DNA from: Pectobacterium punjabense
GTDB lineage: Bacteria > Pseudomonadota > Gammaproteobacteria > Enterobacterales > Enterobacteriaceae
Assembly (NCBI RefSeq): GCF_012427845.1
Contig: NZ_CP038498.1
Coordinates: forward strand, 3,720,001 to 3,784,000
Direction of reading: 5' to 3'
DNA: 64,000 nucleotides
The position numbers and the translations under genes are program-made. Shown here in pieces: positions 19,686 to 32,276 of this stretch. The notes below the pieces were generated by a model. That model had not been told where the DNA came from. It was given only the letters and a program-made list of their open reading frames with translations, and searched no databases. Each line of letters begins with the position of its first letter. Positions within the stretch are counted from its first letter, which is position 1.

Positions 19686-19907
19686 TCAGGGGCGGGACCG
19701 CTTCAGCGGCGTGACTAACCCTTGCAGACCCTCTATCTTGATTGCCAGCGTAATTTGCATCAATTCTCCCAAGCGACCATGAGGAAATTCATCCTTGCGG
19801 GAGAACCACAGCAGGTACTCTTCTGGTAAATCAATCAGCACCCGCCCCTTATATTTACCAAAGGGCATCTGCATCGTGGCAATGTCTATCAGGTCTTCTT
19901 TTTCCAT
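19686..19907 (-). CDS. ypeB: DUF3820 protein YpeB
   Basis: 73 residues, matching E. coli YpeB (72 residues) end to end: MEKEDLIDIA, MPFGKYKGR, LIDLPEEYLLWF and GELMQITL. The family (DUF3820) is sometimes labelled a quorum-sensing-regulated virulence factor, but no activity is established. It lies 4 bases after the ligA stop, as in E. coli, so it is co-transcribed with ligA. Confidence 0.92.
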   Translation of the reverse strand: MEKEDLIDIATMQMPFGKYKGRVLIDLPEEYLLWFSRKDEFPHGRLGELMQITLAIKIEGLQGLVTPLKRSRP

Positions 19908-19911
19908 CCGT

Positions 19912-21999
<2,088 letters not shown>

Positions 22000-22009
22000 T
22001 TATGATTTT

Positions 22010-22046
22010 TATAATTCTCGCCCGTGGTGTATCAGAGCGAGAATCA
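22010..22046 (-). terminator. Hairpin between hldE and ligA
   Basis: ATTCTCGC and GCGAGAAT form an 8-bp inverted repeat about 60 bases after the hldE stop on the minus strand, followed by an AT-rich stretch. It may limit read-through into ligA. Confidence 0.45.
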
Positions 22047-22103
22047 TTAGCTTGCGGACTGAGCGGCGCAGAAATCGTTTGAGCGCCGTCAGTTTTATTT
22101 CGT

Positions 22104-23540
22104 TTACGGTTTAGACGTGCTGGCTTTAATCGTGTTGATGATATTTGTCGTGGAGCAACCGTCCTCAAAATTCAGAACCTTCACTTCACCGCCGTTGGCC
22201 CAGACCTCTTCACTACCAGCGATTTCATGTGGCTGGTAGTCTCCGCCTTTCACCAGAATATCCGGCAGGATGCTAGCAATCAGGCGCTGTGGCGTATCTT
22301 CTTCAAACGGCACAACCCAATCGACAGCTTCCAATGCTCCTAGCACGATCATCCGCTGCGGCAGTGGGTTGACGGGTCGCGTTGGTCCCTTCAGCCGCTT
22401 GGTGGATGCATCGCTGTTTACCGCAACGATTAACCGATCGCCAAGCTTGCGGGCATTTGCCAGATAAGACACATGCCCGGCATGCAGAATATCGAAGCAG
22501 CCGTTGGTCATCACAATCTTTTCGCCACGCTGACGCGCCAGCTCAACGGCATGTTTCAACTGTTCTTCAGTCATCACGCCAAATCCGGTTTCGGCACGAC
22601 CGCGGATAGCATTCTCCAACTCAATCGGCGTAACGGTAGACGTTCCCAGCTTGCCAACGACAACACCGGCGGCGGCATTCGCCAAGAAACAGGCTTCTTC
22701 CAGCGGATTACCCGCCGCCAGCGCAGCAGCCAGAACACCAATTACGGTATCGCCTGCACCGGTCACGTCATACACTTCCTGCGCCTGCGTCGGCAAATGC
22801 AGCGGTGCTTTACCTGGCTGTAGCAGCGTCATCCCTTGCTCGGAACGGGTGATCAACAAGGCAGACAGATCGTAATCCGCCACCACCTGCATACCGCGCT
22901 CGACCAGTTCTTCTTCCGTTTTACTGCGCCCTGCAACGGCTTCAAACTCAGACAGATTCGGCGTCAGCAGCGTCGCACCACGGTAACGAGAAAAATCGGT
23001 GCCTTTCGGGTCGATCAACACCGGAACACCAGCCGCTTTTGCCGTCTGAATCATGGCTTGCACATGCGCCAACGCGCCTTTCGCATAGTCAGACAGCACC
23101 AGCGCACCCATTTTTGGTAACGCCAGTTGAATACGTTCGATGATCGGCTGAGGATCGATCCCCTCAAAGCCCTCTTCGAAATCCAGCCTGATCAACTGTT
23201 GATTACGAGACAGCACGCGCAGCTTGGTGATAGTGGGATGCGTGGGAACAGAAACAAAGTCACATTTCACATTCACTTCAGCCAGTTTGGCATTCAGTGC
23301 ACGTGCAGCATCATCAATTCCCGTTAATCCCACCAGACGCGAGCCAGCCCCCAGTGCGGCGATGTTCATTGCAACGTTCGCCGCCCCACCCGGGCGCTCT
23401 TCGATCGTATCAACTTTGACCACAGGCACCGGTGCCTCTGGTGAAATTCGGCTGGTAGGGCCATACCAGTAACGATCCAGCATGACATCACCCACCACTA
23501 ACACACCCGCTTGACGGAAATCAGGCAGCGTCACTTTCAT
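22104..23540 (-). CDS. hldE: Bifunctional heptose-7-phosphate kinase / heptose-1-phosphate adenylyltransferase HldE
   Basis: Makes ADP-D-glycero-D-manno-heptose for the lipopolysaccharide inner core. 478 residues. The N-terminal PfkB-type kinase domain (about 1-320) carries [14 protein letters not shown] and [11 protein letters not shown]; the C-terminal nucleotidyltransferase domain (about 340-478) carries [14 protein letters not shown]. It lies 56 bases downstream of glnE and forms the ygiF-glnE-hldE block known from E. coli. Confidence 0.97.
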   Translation of the reverse strand: MKVTLPDFRQAGVLVVGDVMLDRYWYGPTSRISPEAPVPVVKVDTIEERPGGAANVAMNIAALGAGSRLVGLTGIDDAARALNAKLAEVNVKCDFVSVPTHPTITKLRVLSRNQQLIRLDFEEGFEGIDPQPIIERIQLALPKMGALVLSDYAKGALAHVQAMIQTAKAAGVPVLIDPKGTDFSRYRGATLLTPNLSEFEAVAGRSKTEEELVERGMQVVADYDLSALLITRSEQGMTLLQPGKAPLHLPTQAQEVYDVTGAGDTVIGVLAAALAAGNPLEEACFLANAAAGVVVGKLGTSTVTPIELENAIRGRAETGFGVMTEEQLKHAVELARQRGEKIVMTNGCFDILHAGHVSYLANARKLGDRLIVAVNSDASTKRLKGPTRPVNPLPQRMIVLGALEAVDWVVPFEEDTPQRLIASILPDILVKGGDYQPHEIAGSEEVWANGGEVKVLNFEDGCSTTNIINTIKASTSKP

Positions 23541-23596
23541 CCTCTACTCCAGGCTTATTTCGCATAATGCGCGTAATAATATCATAGGCACGATCA

Positions 23597-26452
23597 TTAC
23601 ACGCCCACCAGCCACTTATTCCAACTCACCAGCACCTGCTCCCGCTCCGCAACAAACCGCTCCTGGCTGACACGGCCAGAGAGTTCCTGCAAAGCCAGAT
23701 GGTGCAATTCATTGCGCATGGTGACATAGGCCAGCTTGAGTGCATTAGCTTCGCTCTCTTCCATCACGCCATACTGCGCCATCAGTTCCAGAATTCGTAC
23801 ATTGTCTGACCAACGGGTCAAACGCGGCTCCTGAGCGGCGTAGCGCAGTACCAAATACTGGGCGATAAATTCAATGTCCGTAATGCCGCCCGCATCCGTT
23901 TTGATATCAAAAAGCGTTTTACCTTTGTTCGCCAGATGCTGACGCATTTTTTCCCGCATTTCGCGCACTTCGGTTCGCAGAGTATCCGCGTCACGCTCTG
24001 CGCAAAGAATACGACGGCGAATAGACTCAAAGGTCTGCTGCACACCGCTTTCGCCATACACCATACGTGCACGCACCAACGCCTGATGTTCCCACGTCCA
24101 CGCCTCGTTGCGCTGATAATCATCAAACGCTTCCACCGTGCTCACCAACATGCCTGCCGCGCCCGATGGACGCAGACGAGCATCCACTTCATACAAAATG
24201 CCTGATGACGTCCGAGTACTAAACAGATGCATGACTCGCTGTGCGAGGCGCAGATAAAACTGGCGACCATCAATACTGCGTTCCCCCTCCGTCATCACGT
24301 CAGACGGACAATCCAAGAGGAAGACCAGATCCAAATCAGAGCGATACCCCAATTCCCAGCCGCCAAGCTTGCCATAGGCAATGACGGCGAACCCTCGCCC
24401 TTCACGGTGTTGCAAATGGGATGGCTGACCGTAGCGCGCGACCATCTGTCCCCATGCCTGCTGAACTACTGCCGCGATAATCGCTTCCGCCAGATACGTT
24501 AAGTGATCGCTCACTTTCATCACCGGTAGGACGCCGCCGATGTCCCCTGCGGCAATGCGCAACTGCTGTGACTGTTTAAACTGGCGCACGGCTTCCAGTT
24601 GTTGTTCTTCATCGTCCTCAGGGACACGCATCAAATACTGACGCAGCTCATCAGAGTAGGCGCCCGGTGCCGTCGGCTGATACAGCGTTGAGGCATCAAG
24701 CAATTCATCTAACAGGAGGGGATAGCGCGCCAGTTGGCTGGCAACCATCGGCGAAGCCGCACATAGGCGAATCAACTGAGCCAAAGCTGCACGAGACTCC
24801 AGCAACAGCTCAAGATAGGTGGTACGTGTGACGATGCCCAACAGTAACGGCGTCAAACGAGATAGCACCGTATCCGCCTCCTGCAGAGCGCACACTTCCG
24901 CCAGTAAACACGGCATGAGCTGATCCAGCACATCCCGCCCGCGCGGCCCTATTGTGCGTTTCGCCACATCGTGACGGAATTCCACAATCGTCCGCATCAG
25001 CTTCTCACGCACGGTTTCCGTAAGATGCGGCGTTAGCGGAGCCAGTTCACCATCATCCAGCGTATCCTGCCATAGGCTGCTGTAGCTGCTATGTTCGGGG
25101 ATATCGTTATTGTCTGGTGCATCATCGCCGATCAGCTCATCAAATACGTTCCGCACCGCCTGCATATGCTGTGCCAGCATGGATTGCAGTACGTCCCAGT
25201 TGTCGAAACCCATTCCCCATGCCAGCCGTTGCTGATTGAGTTCATCGCCCGGCAGCGTTTGCGTCTGCTCATCGGCAATCGCCTGCAACAGGTTCTCCAG
25301 ACGGCGCAGAAACAGATAAGCGCCACTGAGATCGAGCACCTGCTGCGGCGTTAATAACCCCAGAGTCCCCACATGCTGGAGCGTAGGTAGCAGCGATCGT
25401 CCCTGTAACCCCGGTTCACGCCCGCCACGAATCAGTTGGAAAACCTGCGTGATAAATTCGATTTCACGAATCCCCCCGGCTCCCAGCTTGATGTTGTTGC
25501 GCAAATCCCGGCGACGCACTTCACGGGCAATCATGCTCTTCATATTTCGCAGCGATTGGATCACGCTGAAATCAATATAGCGACGGAAAACGAAGGGCTT
25601 CAGCGTACTACGCAGTTCCTGGCTGTAAGCATCATCCATTCCCCCCATCAGGCGCGCTTTGACCATTGCGTAACGTTCCCAGTCGCGGCCCTGCTCCTGA
25701 TAATAATCTTCCATCGCTGCAAAGCTGAGTACCAGTGGCCCGCTGTCGCCAAAGGGACGTAGCCGCATATCCACACGGTAAACAAAACCATCGACAGTCG
25801 GTTGATCTAGCACCTTGATCAGCCGCTGTCCCAGACGCGTGAAGAACTGTGCATTATCCAGTTCACGCCGTCCGCCTTGCGTATGACCATTTTCGGGATA
25901 GACGAAGATGAGATCGATATCCGAAGAGAAATTGAGCTCTCCTCCACCCAATTTTCCCATGCCAAGAATCAGCAGAGGCTGAGCCACACCCTGCGCATTG
26001 CAAGGTGTTCCCCACTCACGACAGCAGGCCTGATATAGCCAGCTTCTGGCCGCCACAATGACCACTTCGGCCAGTTCACTCAACTGACGCAGCGTGTGTT
26101 CGGTGGTGCTGGTTTGCAGCGCCTGTGACCACGCAATTCGCGTCAGCATATGCCGACGAAACCGACGCAATGCCGCCATCAACGCATTTTCGTCGTTAAC
26201 ATCGGCCAATGCGTTACTCAGCCAGTCGGCGTAGTGCTGCCATTCTTCAGGCTGCGGCGGTTGCTGATGAATCCCTTGCCACCAGTCAGGATGCAGCGCA
26301 AGCGCGTCACTGACAAAATCGCTCAATGCCAAAACAGCGGCATCGTTGTCCGTTATCAGTGCATCAGGTGCGGCTTCCCGCAAACGCGATAGCGCACGCT
26401 GAGAGTGTTCCGTCAGAAGCGCAGGTAAAGCTGGCAAAGGAAGTATCGACAT
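23597..26452 (-). CDS. glnE: Glutamine synthetase adenylyltransferase / adenylyl-removing enzyme GlnE
   Basis: Adjusts glutamine synthetase activity by adding or removing AMP, directed by PII. 951 residues, the usual length. It has two nucleotidyltransferase domains: the N-terminal adenylyl-removing one with [14 protein letters not shown] near 170-185, and the C-terminal adenylylating one with [12 protein letters not shown] near 700. Regulatory helices lie between and after them. It lies 52 bases after ygiF. Confidence 0.97.
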   Translation of the reverse strand: MSILPLPALPALLTEHSQRALSRLREAAPDALITDNDAAVLALSDFVSDALALHPDWWQGIHQQPPQPEEWQHYADWLSNALADVNDENALMAALRRFRRHMLTRIAWSQALQTSTTEHTLRQLSELAEVVIVAARSWLYQACCREWGTPCNAQGVAQPLLILGMGKLGGGELNFSSDIDLIFVYPENGHTQGGRRELDNAQFFTRLGQRLIKVLDQPTVDGFVYRVDMRLRPFGDSGPLVLSFAAMEDYYQEQGRDWERYAMVKARLMGGMDDAYSQELRSTLKPFVFRRYIDFSVIQSLRNMKSMIAREVRRRDLRNNIKLGAGGIREIEFITQVFQLIRGGREPGLQGRSLLPTLQHVGTLGLLTPQQVLDLSGAYLFLRRLENLLQAIADEQTQTLPGDELNQQRLAWGMGFDNWDVLQSMLAQHMQAVRNVFDELIGDDAPDNNDIPEHSSYSSLWQDTLDDGELAPLTPHLTETVREKLMRTIVEFRHDVAKRTIGPRGRDVLDQLMPCLLAEVCALQEADTVLSRLTPLLLGIVTRTTYLELLLESRAALAQLIRLCAASPMVASQLARYPLLLDELLDASTLYQPTAPGAYSDELRQYLMRVPEDDEEQQLEAVRQFKQSQQLRIAAGDIGGVLPVMKVSDHLTYLAEAIIAAVVQQAWGQMVARYGQPSHLQHREGRGFAVIAYGKLGGWELGYRSDLDLVFLLDCPSDVMTEGERSIDGRQFYLRLAQRVMHLFSTRTSSGILYEVDARLRPSGAAGMLVSTVEAFDDYQRNEAWTWEHQALVRARMVYGESGVQQTFESIRRRILCAERDADTLRTEVREMREKMRQHLANKGKTLFDIKTDAGGITDIEFIAQYLVLRYAAQEPRLTRWSDNVRILELMAQYGVMEESEANALKLAYVTMRNELHHLALQELSGRVSQERFVAEREQVLVSWNKWLVGV

Positions 26453-26504
26453 GGGTGTTCCCTTGATGTGCCGCCTATCCTCACTGACAAGCGGCAGTTA
26501 ACGG

Positions 26505-27836
26505 TTACTGTCCGCCGCTATGTAGCCAAAACGGGGACAAGGTCAGCACGGCTTTACGCTGGGCTTCCAGATAGACGGAAGGAGCCTTCCCGGCAGCAAG
26601 CCGCTCAATCTCCTGGAGTAACGCTCGCCAGTGTTCAGTGTAAGCTTCGACTTGCTCTGCCGGATAGGCACCAGATAAGAGGAGAAATGCGCAGAGATTA
26701 CGTTGAAGACGAGGAATTTGCTGCTCGTACTGCGCATCCGTCAAGGTAGAAGAAAAGGCGCTTTTCAGCTCCGCCGTACTACGGCTTAGCATAATGTCAG
26801 CAAAGCGTTTGAACGATCCCTGTAGCTTAATGCGATCTTTATTATCCATATAGTCACGCCAGCCAGACTCGACTAGCCAGGAAGTCAGTACTAACTTACT
26901 TTGCAGGTAGTCAGCGCTATAACAGATCTCCGCGCCACCGGGGCCTTGTAGCCGATTTTCCAGAGTAGTGAGCGCAGAGCGAAAAAGCGTAGTCACCTTA
27001 CGTAGCACGACGCCGCCCACCAGCACCAGCATTTCACGCATCAACGCGCTGGCCTGTGGCAGGGCTTCACGAGCAGAGGAATCCCCTCTTACCCAAAGCT
27101 CTTCGTGGTATTGCCAGTGAGCCAGCGCCAATTCTAACGCCGCGCGGATGGCCTGATCGATGTTGGTTTTTGCATCCACGACCAATGTATTGAGCGGAAG
27201 ACATTCGCGTACGGGATTGCCTTTAGCCAGATGGTATCCACGTGCCGCTTTACTGAGGCTCCCCTGCCGCATACCACCAAATTCCGCGATTTCTTTTGCC
27301 AAGGCCAACAGATGAGTGGTTTGTCCAAGCTTAAGCTCCATCTCCAGTTCGCACAGTGGTTCACTCAGATCGCCAGCACGAATTTCGCCGCGGTCTAATG
27401 CAACCTCAATCACGCTTTGGTAGTAAGTAAACACCCACTTCTCACGCGTAAAATCCGTACTAAACAGTGGATTAAGTGAGGGTTGCAGCACCTCAATATC
27501 GCAATCTTCCGGCCACATTTCCGCGGGAAATAGGCTGAGATCCAACTCTGCTTTCTCCAGCGCAACGTTATACTCAGGGTGTTGGTGCAAGCCACCAATC
27601 ACCTTACCCGCTGTTTTCGCTGTCATTTCGTAGCGTTCATTCTCGCCGCGAATACGTAGGCCGATCCCATTACGACGCAGATAGTTATCTGCGGTTTCAT
27701 AATAGACATTGCTCAGACGCTGAGCGCGCATATGCTCATACTGGCTGTAATCACTCTCCCATTCAGCCAACTGCGTCAGCAGCGATTCAACGCTGTCAGG
27801 ATGAACAATAAACTTCAGTTCAATTTCTTCACTCAT
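26505..27836 (-). CDS. ygiF: Inorganic triphosphatase YgiF (CYTH-CHAD protein)
   Basis: Hydrolyses inorganic triphosphate in E. coli. 443 residues. An N-terminal CYTH domain starts with the signature EIELKF (residues 3-8) and a helical, basic CHAD domain occupies about 215-440. A GTG three codons upstream (27845) is in frame, but the ATG at 27836 gives the family start MSEEIELKF. It is the first gene of the ygiF-glnE-hldE set, with 286 bases separating it from the divergent ygiM. Confidence 0.93.
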   Translation of the reverse strand: MSEEIELKFIVHPDSVESLLTQLAEWESDYSQYEHMRAQRLSNVYYETADNYLRRNGIGLRIRGENERYEMTAKTAGKVIGGLHQHPEYNVALEKAELDLSLFPAEMWPEDCDIEVLQPSLNPLFSTDFTREKWVFTYYQSVIEVALDRGEIRAGDLSEPLCELEMELKLGQTTHLLALAKEIAEFGGMRQGSLSKAARGYHLAKGNPVRECLPLNTLVVDAKTNIDQAIRAALELALAHWQYHEELWVRGDSSAREALPQASALMREMLVLVGGVVLRKVTTLFRSALTTLENRLQGPGGAEICYSADYLQSKLVLTSWLVESGWRDYMDNKDRIKLQGSFKRFADIMLSRSTAELKSAFSSTLTDAQYEQQIPRLQRNLCAFLLLSGAYPAEQVEAYTEHWRALLQEIERLAAGKAPSVYLEAQRKAVLTLSPFWLHSGGQ

Positions 27837-28122
27837 AGCTTTCACAACACCAAGATCGCGTTCATTATTATGTCAGTAAATAACATTTTACTTCACCTTA
27901 CTACCCTTACCGCACACACTCTTTTTCACCTGCGAACAAGCGCGCATTTCTTATGCAAACCGGCCATCAAGAACATTCTCCTTTCTGTTTAAATACGGAG
28001 AGCACAGCCTTCCTAGCACAACCTCCGCCAAGAGTAAGACTGTTCTCATTTCGGTTTATACATTGCCTCGTCAGACTTAAGCCTCTACTATCAGACCACC
28101 ATTAACGCAACATGATGATCTT

Positions 28123-28743
28123 ATGCAGAAATTAGGCTTACTCTGTTTCACTTTATTTTCTCTCACGCTGAGTTGGACCACTCAGGCGGAAGAAAAACGC
28201 TACATTTCCGATGAGTTATTGACATATGTCCACAGCGGGCCGGGCAATCAATATCGTATCGTCGGCACGCTGAATGCAGGCGCTGAGGTCACGCTACTCA
28301 GCGTTAATGAAAGCGCAGGCTATGCGCAGATCCGTGATGATAAAAACCGTACCACCTGGATTCCTCTCGACCAGCTTAGTGATACGCCAAGCCTGCGCAC
28401 CCGGGTGCCGGAATTGGAAAAACAGGTAAAAGACCTGACTGACAAACTGAATAATATCGATCAGACTTGGAACCAGCGTACCGCCGATATGCAGCAAAAA
28501 GTGGCTGCCAGCGATGATATTATCAACGGATTACGTCAGGAAAATCAGGATCTGAAAAATCAGCTTACCGTGGCACAGAAAAAAGTCAGTGCGGCAAATG
28601 TCCAGCTTGATGATAAGCAGCGCACCATCATTCTACAGTGGTTCATGTATGGTGGTGGGGTTGCGGGGATAGGCTTGCTGCTAGGCTTGCTGCTGCCGCA
28701 CATCATCCCGCGTAAAAAGAAAAATGACCGTTGGATGAATTGA
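28123..28743 (+). CDS. ygiM: SH3-domain membrane protein YgiM (TIGR04211 family)
   Basis: 206 residues. It has a cleavable-looking signal peptide (about 1-22, ending TQA-EEK), a bacterial SH3 domain (about 25-90), a coiled-coil region (LEKQVKDLTDKLNNI onward) and a single C-terminal transmembrane helix (about 168-190) with a basic cytoplasmic tail (RKKKNDRWMN). Likely anchored in the inner membrane with the SH3 domain in the periplasm. E. coli YgiM is its orthologue; the exact role is uncertain. It is followed by a terminator, then cca. Confidence 0.93.
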   Translation: MQKLGLLCFTLFSLTLSWTTQAEEKRYISDELLTYVHSGPGNQYRIVGTLNAGAEVTLLSVNESAGYAQIRDDKNRTTWIPLDQLSDTPSLRTRVPELEKQVKDLTDKLNNIDQTWNQRTADMQQKVAASDDIINGLRQENQDLKNQLTVAQKKVSAANVQLDDKQRTIILQWFMYGGGVAGIGLLLGLLLPHIIPRKKKNDRWMN

Positions 28744-28752
28744 TTGGAATAT

Positions 28753-28779
28753 ATGCCTGCTTCTCGCAGGCATTTTTCT
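28753..28779 (+). terminator. Rho-independent terminator between ygiM and cca
   Basis: ATGCCTGC, loop TTCTC, GCAGGCAT, then TTTTCTC. It lies 10 bases after the ygiM stop. Confidence 0.75.
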
Positions 28780-28851
28780 CTGCGGCCAACGCAACAGCAT
28801 AAAGATGATAGTATGTTGCGAAACATTGGTTATTTATTCAGGAGCCCAACG

Positions 28852-30096
28852 TTGAAGATTTACCTTGTCGGCGGTGCTGTTCGGGACAGCCTGCTGAGTT
28901 TACCCGTCACCGAAAAAGATTGGGTGGTGGTCGGCGCTACGCCGGAGAATCTGCTTGCACAGGGCTACCAGCAGGTTGGAAAGGATTTTCCCGTTTTCTT
29001 GCATCCTGTCAGCCACGATGAATACGCCCTCGCACGAACCGAACGCAAATCCGGCAAAGGCTATACTGGGTTTGTCTGCCATGCCGCACCGGATGTCACG
29101 TTAGAGCAGGATTTACTCCGCCGCGATTTGACCATCAATGCGATTGCCCGTACTGAGCAGGGCGAGCTGATCGATCCGTATCACGGTCGTCGCGATCTCG
29201 AAAACCGCGTACTGCGCCATGTCTCTGGCGCCTTTGGCGAAGATCCGTTACGCGTCCTGCGTGTCGCCCGTTTTGCCGCTCGTTTTGCCCACCTCGGCTT
29301 CCAGATTGCAGAAGAAACCATGGTATTGATGCAAAAAATGGTGCATGAGGGTGAACTGGCTTACCTGACGCCAGAACGCGTCTGGAAAGAGACGGAAAAG
29401 GCTCTCGGAACGTCGTCGCCGGATGTTTATTTTCAGGTGCTGCGTGACTGCGGTGCGCTGGCTGTACTGTTCCCTGAAATCGATAACCTCTATGGCGTAC
29501 CCGCTCCAGCCAAATGGCACCCGGAAATCGATACCGGCATTCACACCATGATGACGGTGGCAATGGCCGCACGCCTCAGCCCTGAGATTGACGTGCGCTT
29601 TGCCACACTGTGTCACGATGTCGGAAAAGGGCTAACGCCCCCCGAACTGTGGCCACGGCATCATGGCCACGGCCCTGCGGGTGTCAAACTGGTTGAAGCC
29701 CTGTGTCAGCGTTTACGTGTGCCTAATCCCATTCGCGATCTGGCGAAATTGGTTGCGGAATATCATGACCTGATTCATACCGTGCAGGTACTGCAACCCA
29801 AAACGCTATTGAAGTTATTTGATGCAATTGATGTCTGGCGCAAACCCCAGCGTCTGGAGCAGCTAGCGCTGACGAGCGAGGCCGATGCCAGAGGCCGAGC
29901 CGGTTTTGAAGAGAATCCTTATCCACAAGGCGATTACCTGCGTGAAGCCTTCCGCGTTGCCGCTCTGGTCAGCAGCGCAAGCGTCGTCGCCGACGGTTTT
30001 AAGGGTATTGACGTGCGCAATGAACTGGCTCGCCGCCGTATTCACGCTCTGGCAGAGTGGAAAGCACAACAGCCTGATATATTGGGCACATCCTGA
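28852..30096 (+). CDS. cca: tRNA nucleotidyltransferase (CCA-adding enzyme) with HD domain
   Basis: Adds or repairs the 3' CCA of tRNA. 414 residues (E. coli 412). The N-terminal nucleotidyltransferase head has [22 protein letters not shown] and [10 protein letters not shown]. An HD phosphohydrolase domain (LCHDVGKG, near 255) follows, with 2'-phosphatase activity in E. coli. The start is a TTG at 28852: AGGAG lies 7 bases before it and the protein then begins exactly like E. coli Cca ([12 protein letters not shown]). In-frame ATGs upstream (28753, 28813) lack a good ribosome binding site, and the first lies in the terminator stem. Confidence 0.95.
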   Translation: MKIYLVGGAVRDSLLSLPVTEKDWVVVGATPENLLAQGYQQVGKDFPVFLHPVSHDEYALARTERKSGKGYTGFVCHAAPDVTLEQDLLRRDLTINAIARTEQGELIDPYHGRRDLENRVLRHVSGAFGEDPLRVLRVARFAARFAHLGFQIAEETMVLMQKMVHEGELAYLTPERVWKETEKALGTSSPDVYFQVLRDCGALAVLFPEIDNLYGVPAPAKWHPEIDTGIHTMMTVAMAARLSPEIDVRFATLCHDVGKGLTPPELWPRHHGHGPAGVKLVEALCQRLRVPNPIRDLAKLVAEYHDLIHTVQVLQPKTLLKLFDAIDVWRKPQRLEQLALTSEADARGRAGFEENPYPQGDYLREAFRVAALVSSASVVADGFKGIDVRNELARRRIHALAEWKAQQPDILGTS

Positions 30097-30129
30097 AAAA
30101 AAAGAGGCCACGCATTAGCGCGGCCCTTC
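30096..30129. terminator. Bidirectional terminator between cca and uppP
   Basis: An A-run, then GGCCACGC, loop ATTA, GCGCGGCC with one mismatch, then CTTCTCT. The two genes are convergent. Confidence 0.6.
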
Positions 30130-30159
30130 TCTATCTAACGACAGAATACGCTCTCAATC

Positions 30160-30978
30160 TTACATAAACACCATGTAAACCACGCCCGCGACGATAAAAC
30201 GGTAAATGGCGAAGGGGACAAACGAGATACGCTTGATGATTTTCAGGAAGGTTTTAATCGCAATCAGCGCCACGACAAACGCCGTCACAAACCCCACGGC
30301 AAACATTGGCACATCAGCCAGAGACAAGAAATGCCAGCTTTTATACAGATCCAGAACGGTCGCGCCCATCATCATGGGAACCGCCAGAATAAAAGAGAAT
30401 TCAGAGGCCGCATAGCGGCTGACGCCCACCAGCATTCCGCCGGAAATGGTCGCTCCCGAACGTGAAAAACCGGGCCACAGCGCCAGACATTGAAAACAAC
30501 CAATCATAAACGCCTGACGATGCGTAATGTCATCCAGCCCAACGGCACGTGGTTTTTTAGGCTTGAGCCATTCAGCCGCTAATAGCAGAAAACCACCGAT
30601 CACCAACGCATACATCACATTTTGTGGATAAAATAACGATTTGATCACGTCGTGGAAAACCAGCCCAAGCACCACCGCGGGGATCATAGCCAGCAAGATG
30701 TGCGTCAACTTCAGTCGGCCAGCCGTATGCCCTTCATGCGGCACCTTGCCAAAGTGAATCCCAATCAGGCCAAAGAGACGACGCCAGAACATGACGACAA
30801 CCGCCAGAATTGAGCCAAGTTGGATAATCACTTCAAACGTCTTGGCTTTCTCATCAACAAACCCCAACCAATGACCAACAATAATCATATGCCCCGTAGA
30901 CGATACGGGCAGAAACTCGGTCAACCCTTCGACCACGCCAAGAATAAATGCGATTAGCAGCGAATGCAGGTCAGTCAT
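30160..30978 (-). CDS. uppP: Undecaprenyl-diphosphatase UppP (BacA)
   Basis: Inner-membrane enzyme that dephosphorylates undecaprenyl pyrophosphate, recycling the lipid carrier for cell-wall and O-antigen synthesis; loss or gain changes bacitracin sensitivity. 272 residues with about eight hydrophobic helices. Both family motifs are present: [14 protein letters not shown] (17-30) and [20 protein letters not shown] (about 168-187). Confidence 0.97.
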   Translation of the reverse strand: MTDLHSLLIAFILGVVEGLTEFLPVSSTGHMIIVGHWLGFVDEKAKTFEVIIQLGSILAVVVMFWRRLFGLIGIHFGKVPHEGHTAGRLKLTHILLAMIPAVVLGLVFHDVIKSLFYPQNVMYALVIGGFLLLAAEWLKPKKPRAVGLDDITHRQAFMIGCFQCLALWPGFSRSGATISGGMLVGVSRYAASEFSFILAVPMMMGATVLDLYKSWHFLSLADVPMFAVGFVTAFVVALIAIKTFLKIIKRISFVPFAIYRFIVAGVVYMVFM

Positions 30979-31026
30979 CTAAAAATCCTTGCCTCTAATA
31001 AAAACGAAAATTGAGCCCATAAAAAA

Positions 31027-31051
31027 GCGGCCGCGTACTTTCGCGAGCCGC
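31027..31051 (-). terminator. Rho-independent terminator of folB
   Basis: On the minus strand GCGGCTCGCG, loop AAAGTA, CGCGGCCGC with one bulge, followed by TTTTTT. It lies 75 bases past the folB stop. Confidence 0.75.
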
Positions 31052-31125
31052 TACAATTGGCTTATAGACTATTTGGGTTACGGTTTAGTTGCACGTAAAT
31101 CAGTATTTATTCTATTAAATCAGAT

Positions 31126-31479
31126 TTATCGCGTACCGCGTTCGATAATGACCCCAACCTGACGCGCCTGCGCGACGGCACCTGGCTTGCTGAGCTTGAT
31201 CCGCAGCCAAGGGATCGAGAAGCGCTGCATCAGCAACTGTGCGACTTCTTCAGCAACGCGCTCCACCAGAGCAAAGCGCTGGTTTGCCACATGGGCAATC
31301 ACCGCATCGCTAACATCGGCATAGCTCAGGCAGTCCTTAACATCGTCACTGGCCGCGGCCTGACGGTTATCCCAGCCCATTTCGATATCGAACACCAATT
31401 TCTGCTGGATAGTCTGTTCCCAATCGTAAACACCAATGGTAGTGATTACAGTAAGTTCTTCAATAAATACGATATCCAT
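31126..31479 (-). CDS. folB: Dihydroneopterin aldolase FolB
   Basis: Converts 7,8-dihydroneopterin to 6-hydroxymethyl-dihydropterin in folate synthesis. 117 residues. It begins [26 protein letters not shown], keeps the catalytic Glu in GVYDWEQ and the Lys in [10 protein letters not shown] near 100. A GTG at 31482 precedes the ATG at 31479; the ATG matches the family start. It is divergent from plsY. Confidence 0.95.
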   Translation of the reverse strand: MDIVFIEELTVITTIGVYDWEQTIQQKLVFDIEMGWDNRQAAASDDVKDCLSYADVSDAVIAHVANQRFALVERVAEEVAQLLMQRFSIPWLRIKLSKPGAVAQARQVGVIIERGTR

Positions 31480-31586
31480 CACGCCGTTCTCTGTTTTTGT
31501 CGCTGTCGGATACCACTTCCGACGGAATATGCGTATTATCCACAGATGAGAAGAGTAAAACGACCCTTATTAAACGGAATGGCGTT

Positions 31587-32222
31587 ATGAGTGTTACCGC
31601 GCTTGGTATGATGTTAATCGCGTATCTGTGTGGCTCTGTTTCCAGTGCGATTTTGTTTTGCAGAATTGCTGGGCTACCCGACCCGCGTCAGCATGGTTCT
31701 GGCAATCCTGGAGCCACTAACGTATTGCGTATTGGCGGCAAAGCGGCCGCAGCAACCGTGTTGGTTTTTGACGTTCTGAAAGGTATGTTGCCAGTCTGGG
31801 CTGCTTACGCATTGGGCGTTGCCCCGCTGTATCTCGGGTTAACCGCCATTGCTGCCTGCCTCGGTCATATCTATCCCGTTTTTTTCCACTTTCGCGGGGG
31901 GAAAGGTGTGGCAACCGCTTTTGGTGCCATCGCCCCTATCGGCTGGGATTTGACAGGCCTGATGACCGGAACCTGGCTACTGACCGTTCTGCTGAGCGGC
32001 TATTCCTCACTCGGTGCCATCGTCAGTGCGCTTATCGCCCCGTTTTATGTCTGGTGGTTCAAACCACAGTTTACCTTTCCCGTTGCGATGCTCTCTTGTC
32101 TGATACTGATGCGTCACCACGACAACATCCAACGCCTATGGCGCGGACAGGAAAGTAAAATCTGGGATAAACTGCGCAAGAAGAAGCAACCAGAAGACGA
32201 GAATACGTCCCCCGAAGAGTAA
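31587..32222 (+). CDS. plsY: Glycerol-3-phosphate acyltransferase PlsY
   Basis: Inner-membrane enzyme using acyl-phosphate to acylate sn-glycerol-3-phosphate, the first step of phospholipid synthesis. 211 residues with five or more hydrophobic helices. Family motifs are [12 protein letters not shown] (about 38-49), [13 protein letters not shown] (about 98-110) and the C-terminal [10 protein letters not shown]. The frame is open back to 31497, but the start at 31587 gives the family's MS-start and normal length; the upstream part would overlap the folB promoter. Confidence 0.94.
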   Translation: MSVTALGMMLIAYLCGSVSSAILFCRIAGLPDPRQHGSGNPGATNVLRIGGKAAAATVLVFDVLKGMLPVWAAYALGVAPLYLGLTAIAACLGHIYPVFFHFRGGKGVATAFGAIAPIGWDLTGLMTGTWLLTVLLSGYSSLGAIVSALIAPFYVWWFKPQFTFPVAMLSCLILMRHHDNIQRLWRGQESKIWDKLRKKKQPEDENTSPEE

Positions 32223-32226
32223 GGCA

Positions 32227-32259
32227 AAAAAATTCCCGCGTTCACGGGAATTTTTTTAT
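32227..32259. terminator. Bidirectional terminator between plsY and an MCP gene
   Basis: AAAAAAATTCCCG, loop CGTTCA, CGGGAATTTTTTT: a long stem with A- and T-tracts on either side, serving both convergent genes. Confidence 0.85.
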
Positions 32260-32276
32260 GAAGTATGAAGGGGGAA

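Noticed and set aside
22104..22168. Overlapping minus-strand frame at the end of hldE
   Set aside because: A shadow frame with biased composition and no start signal.
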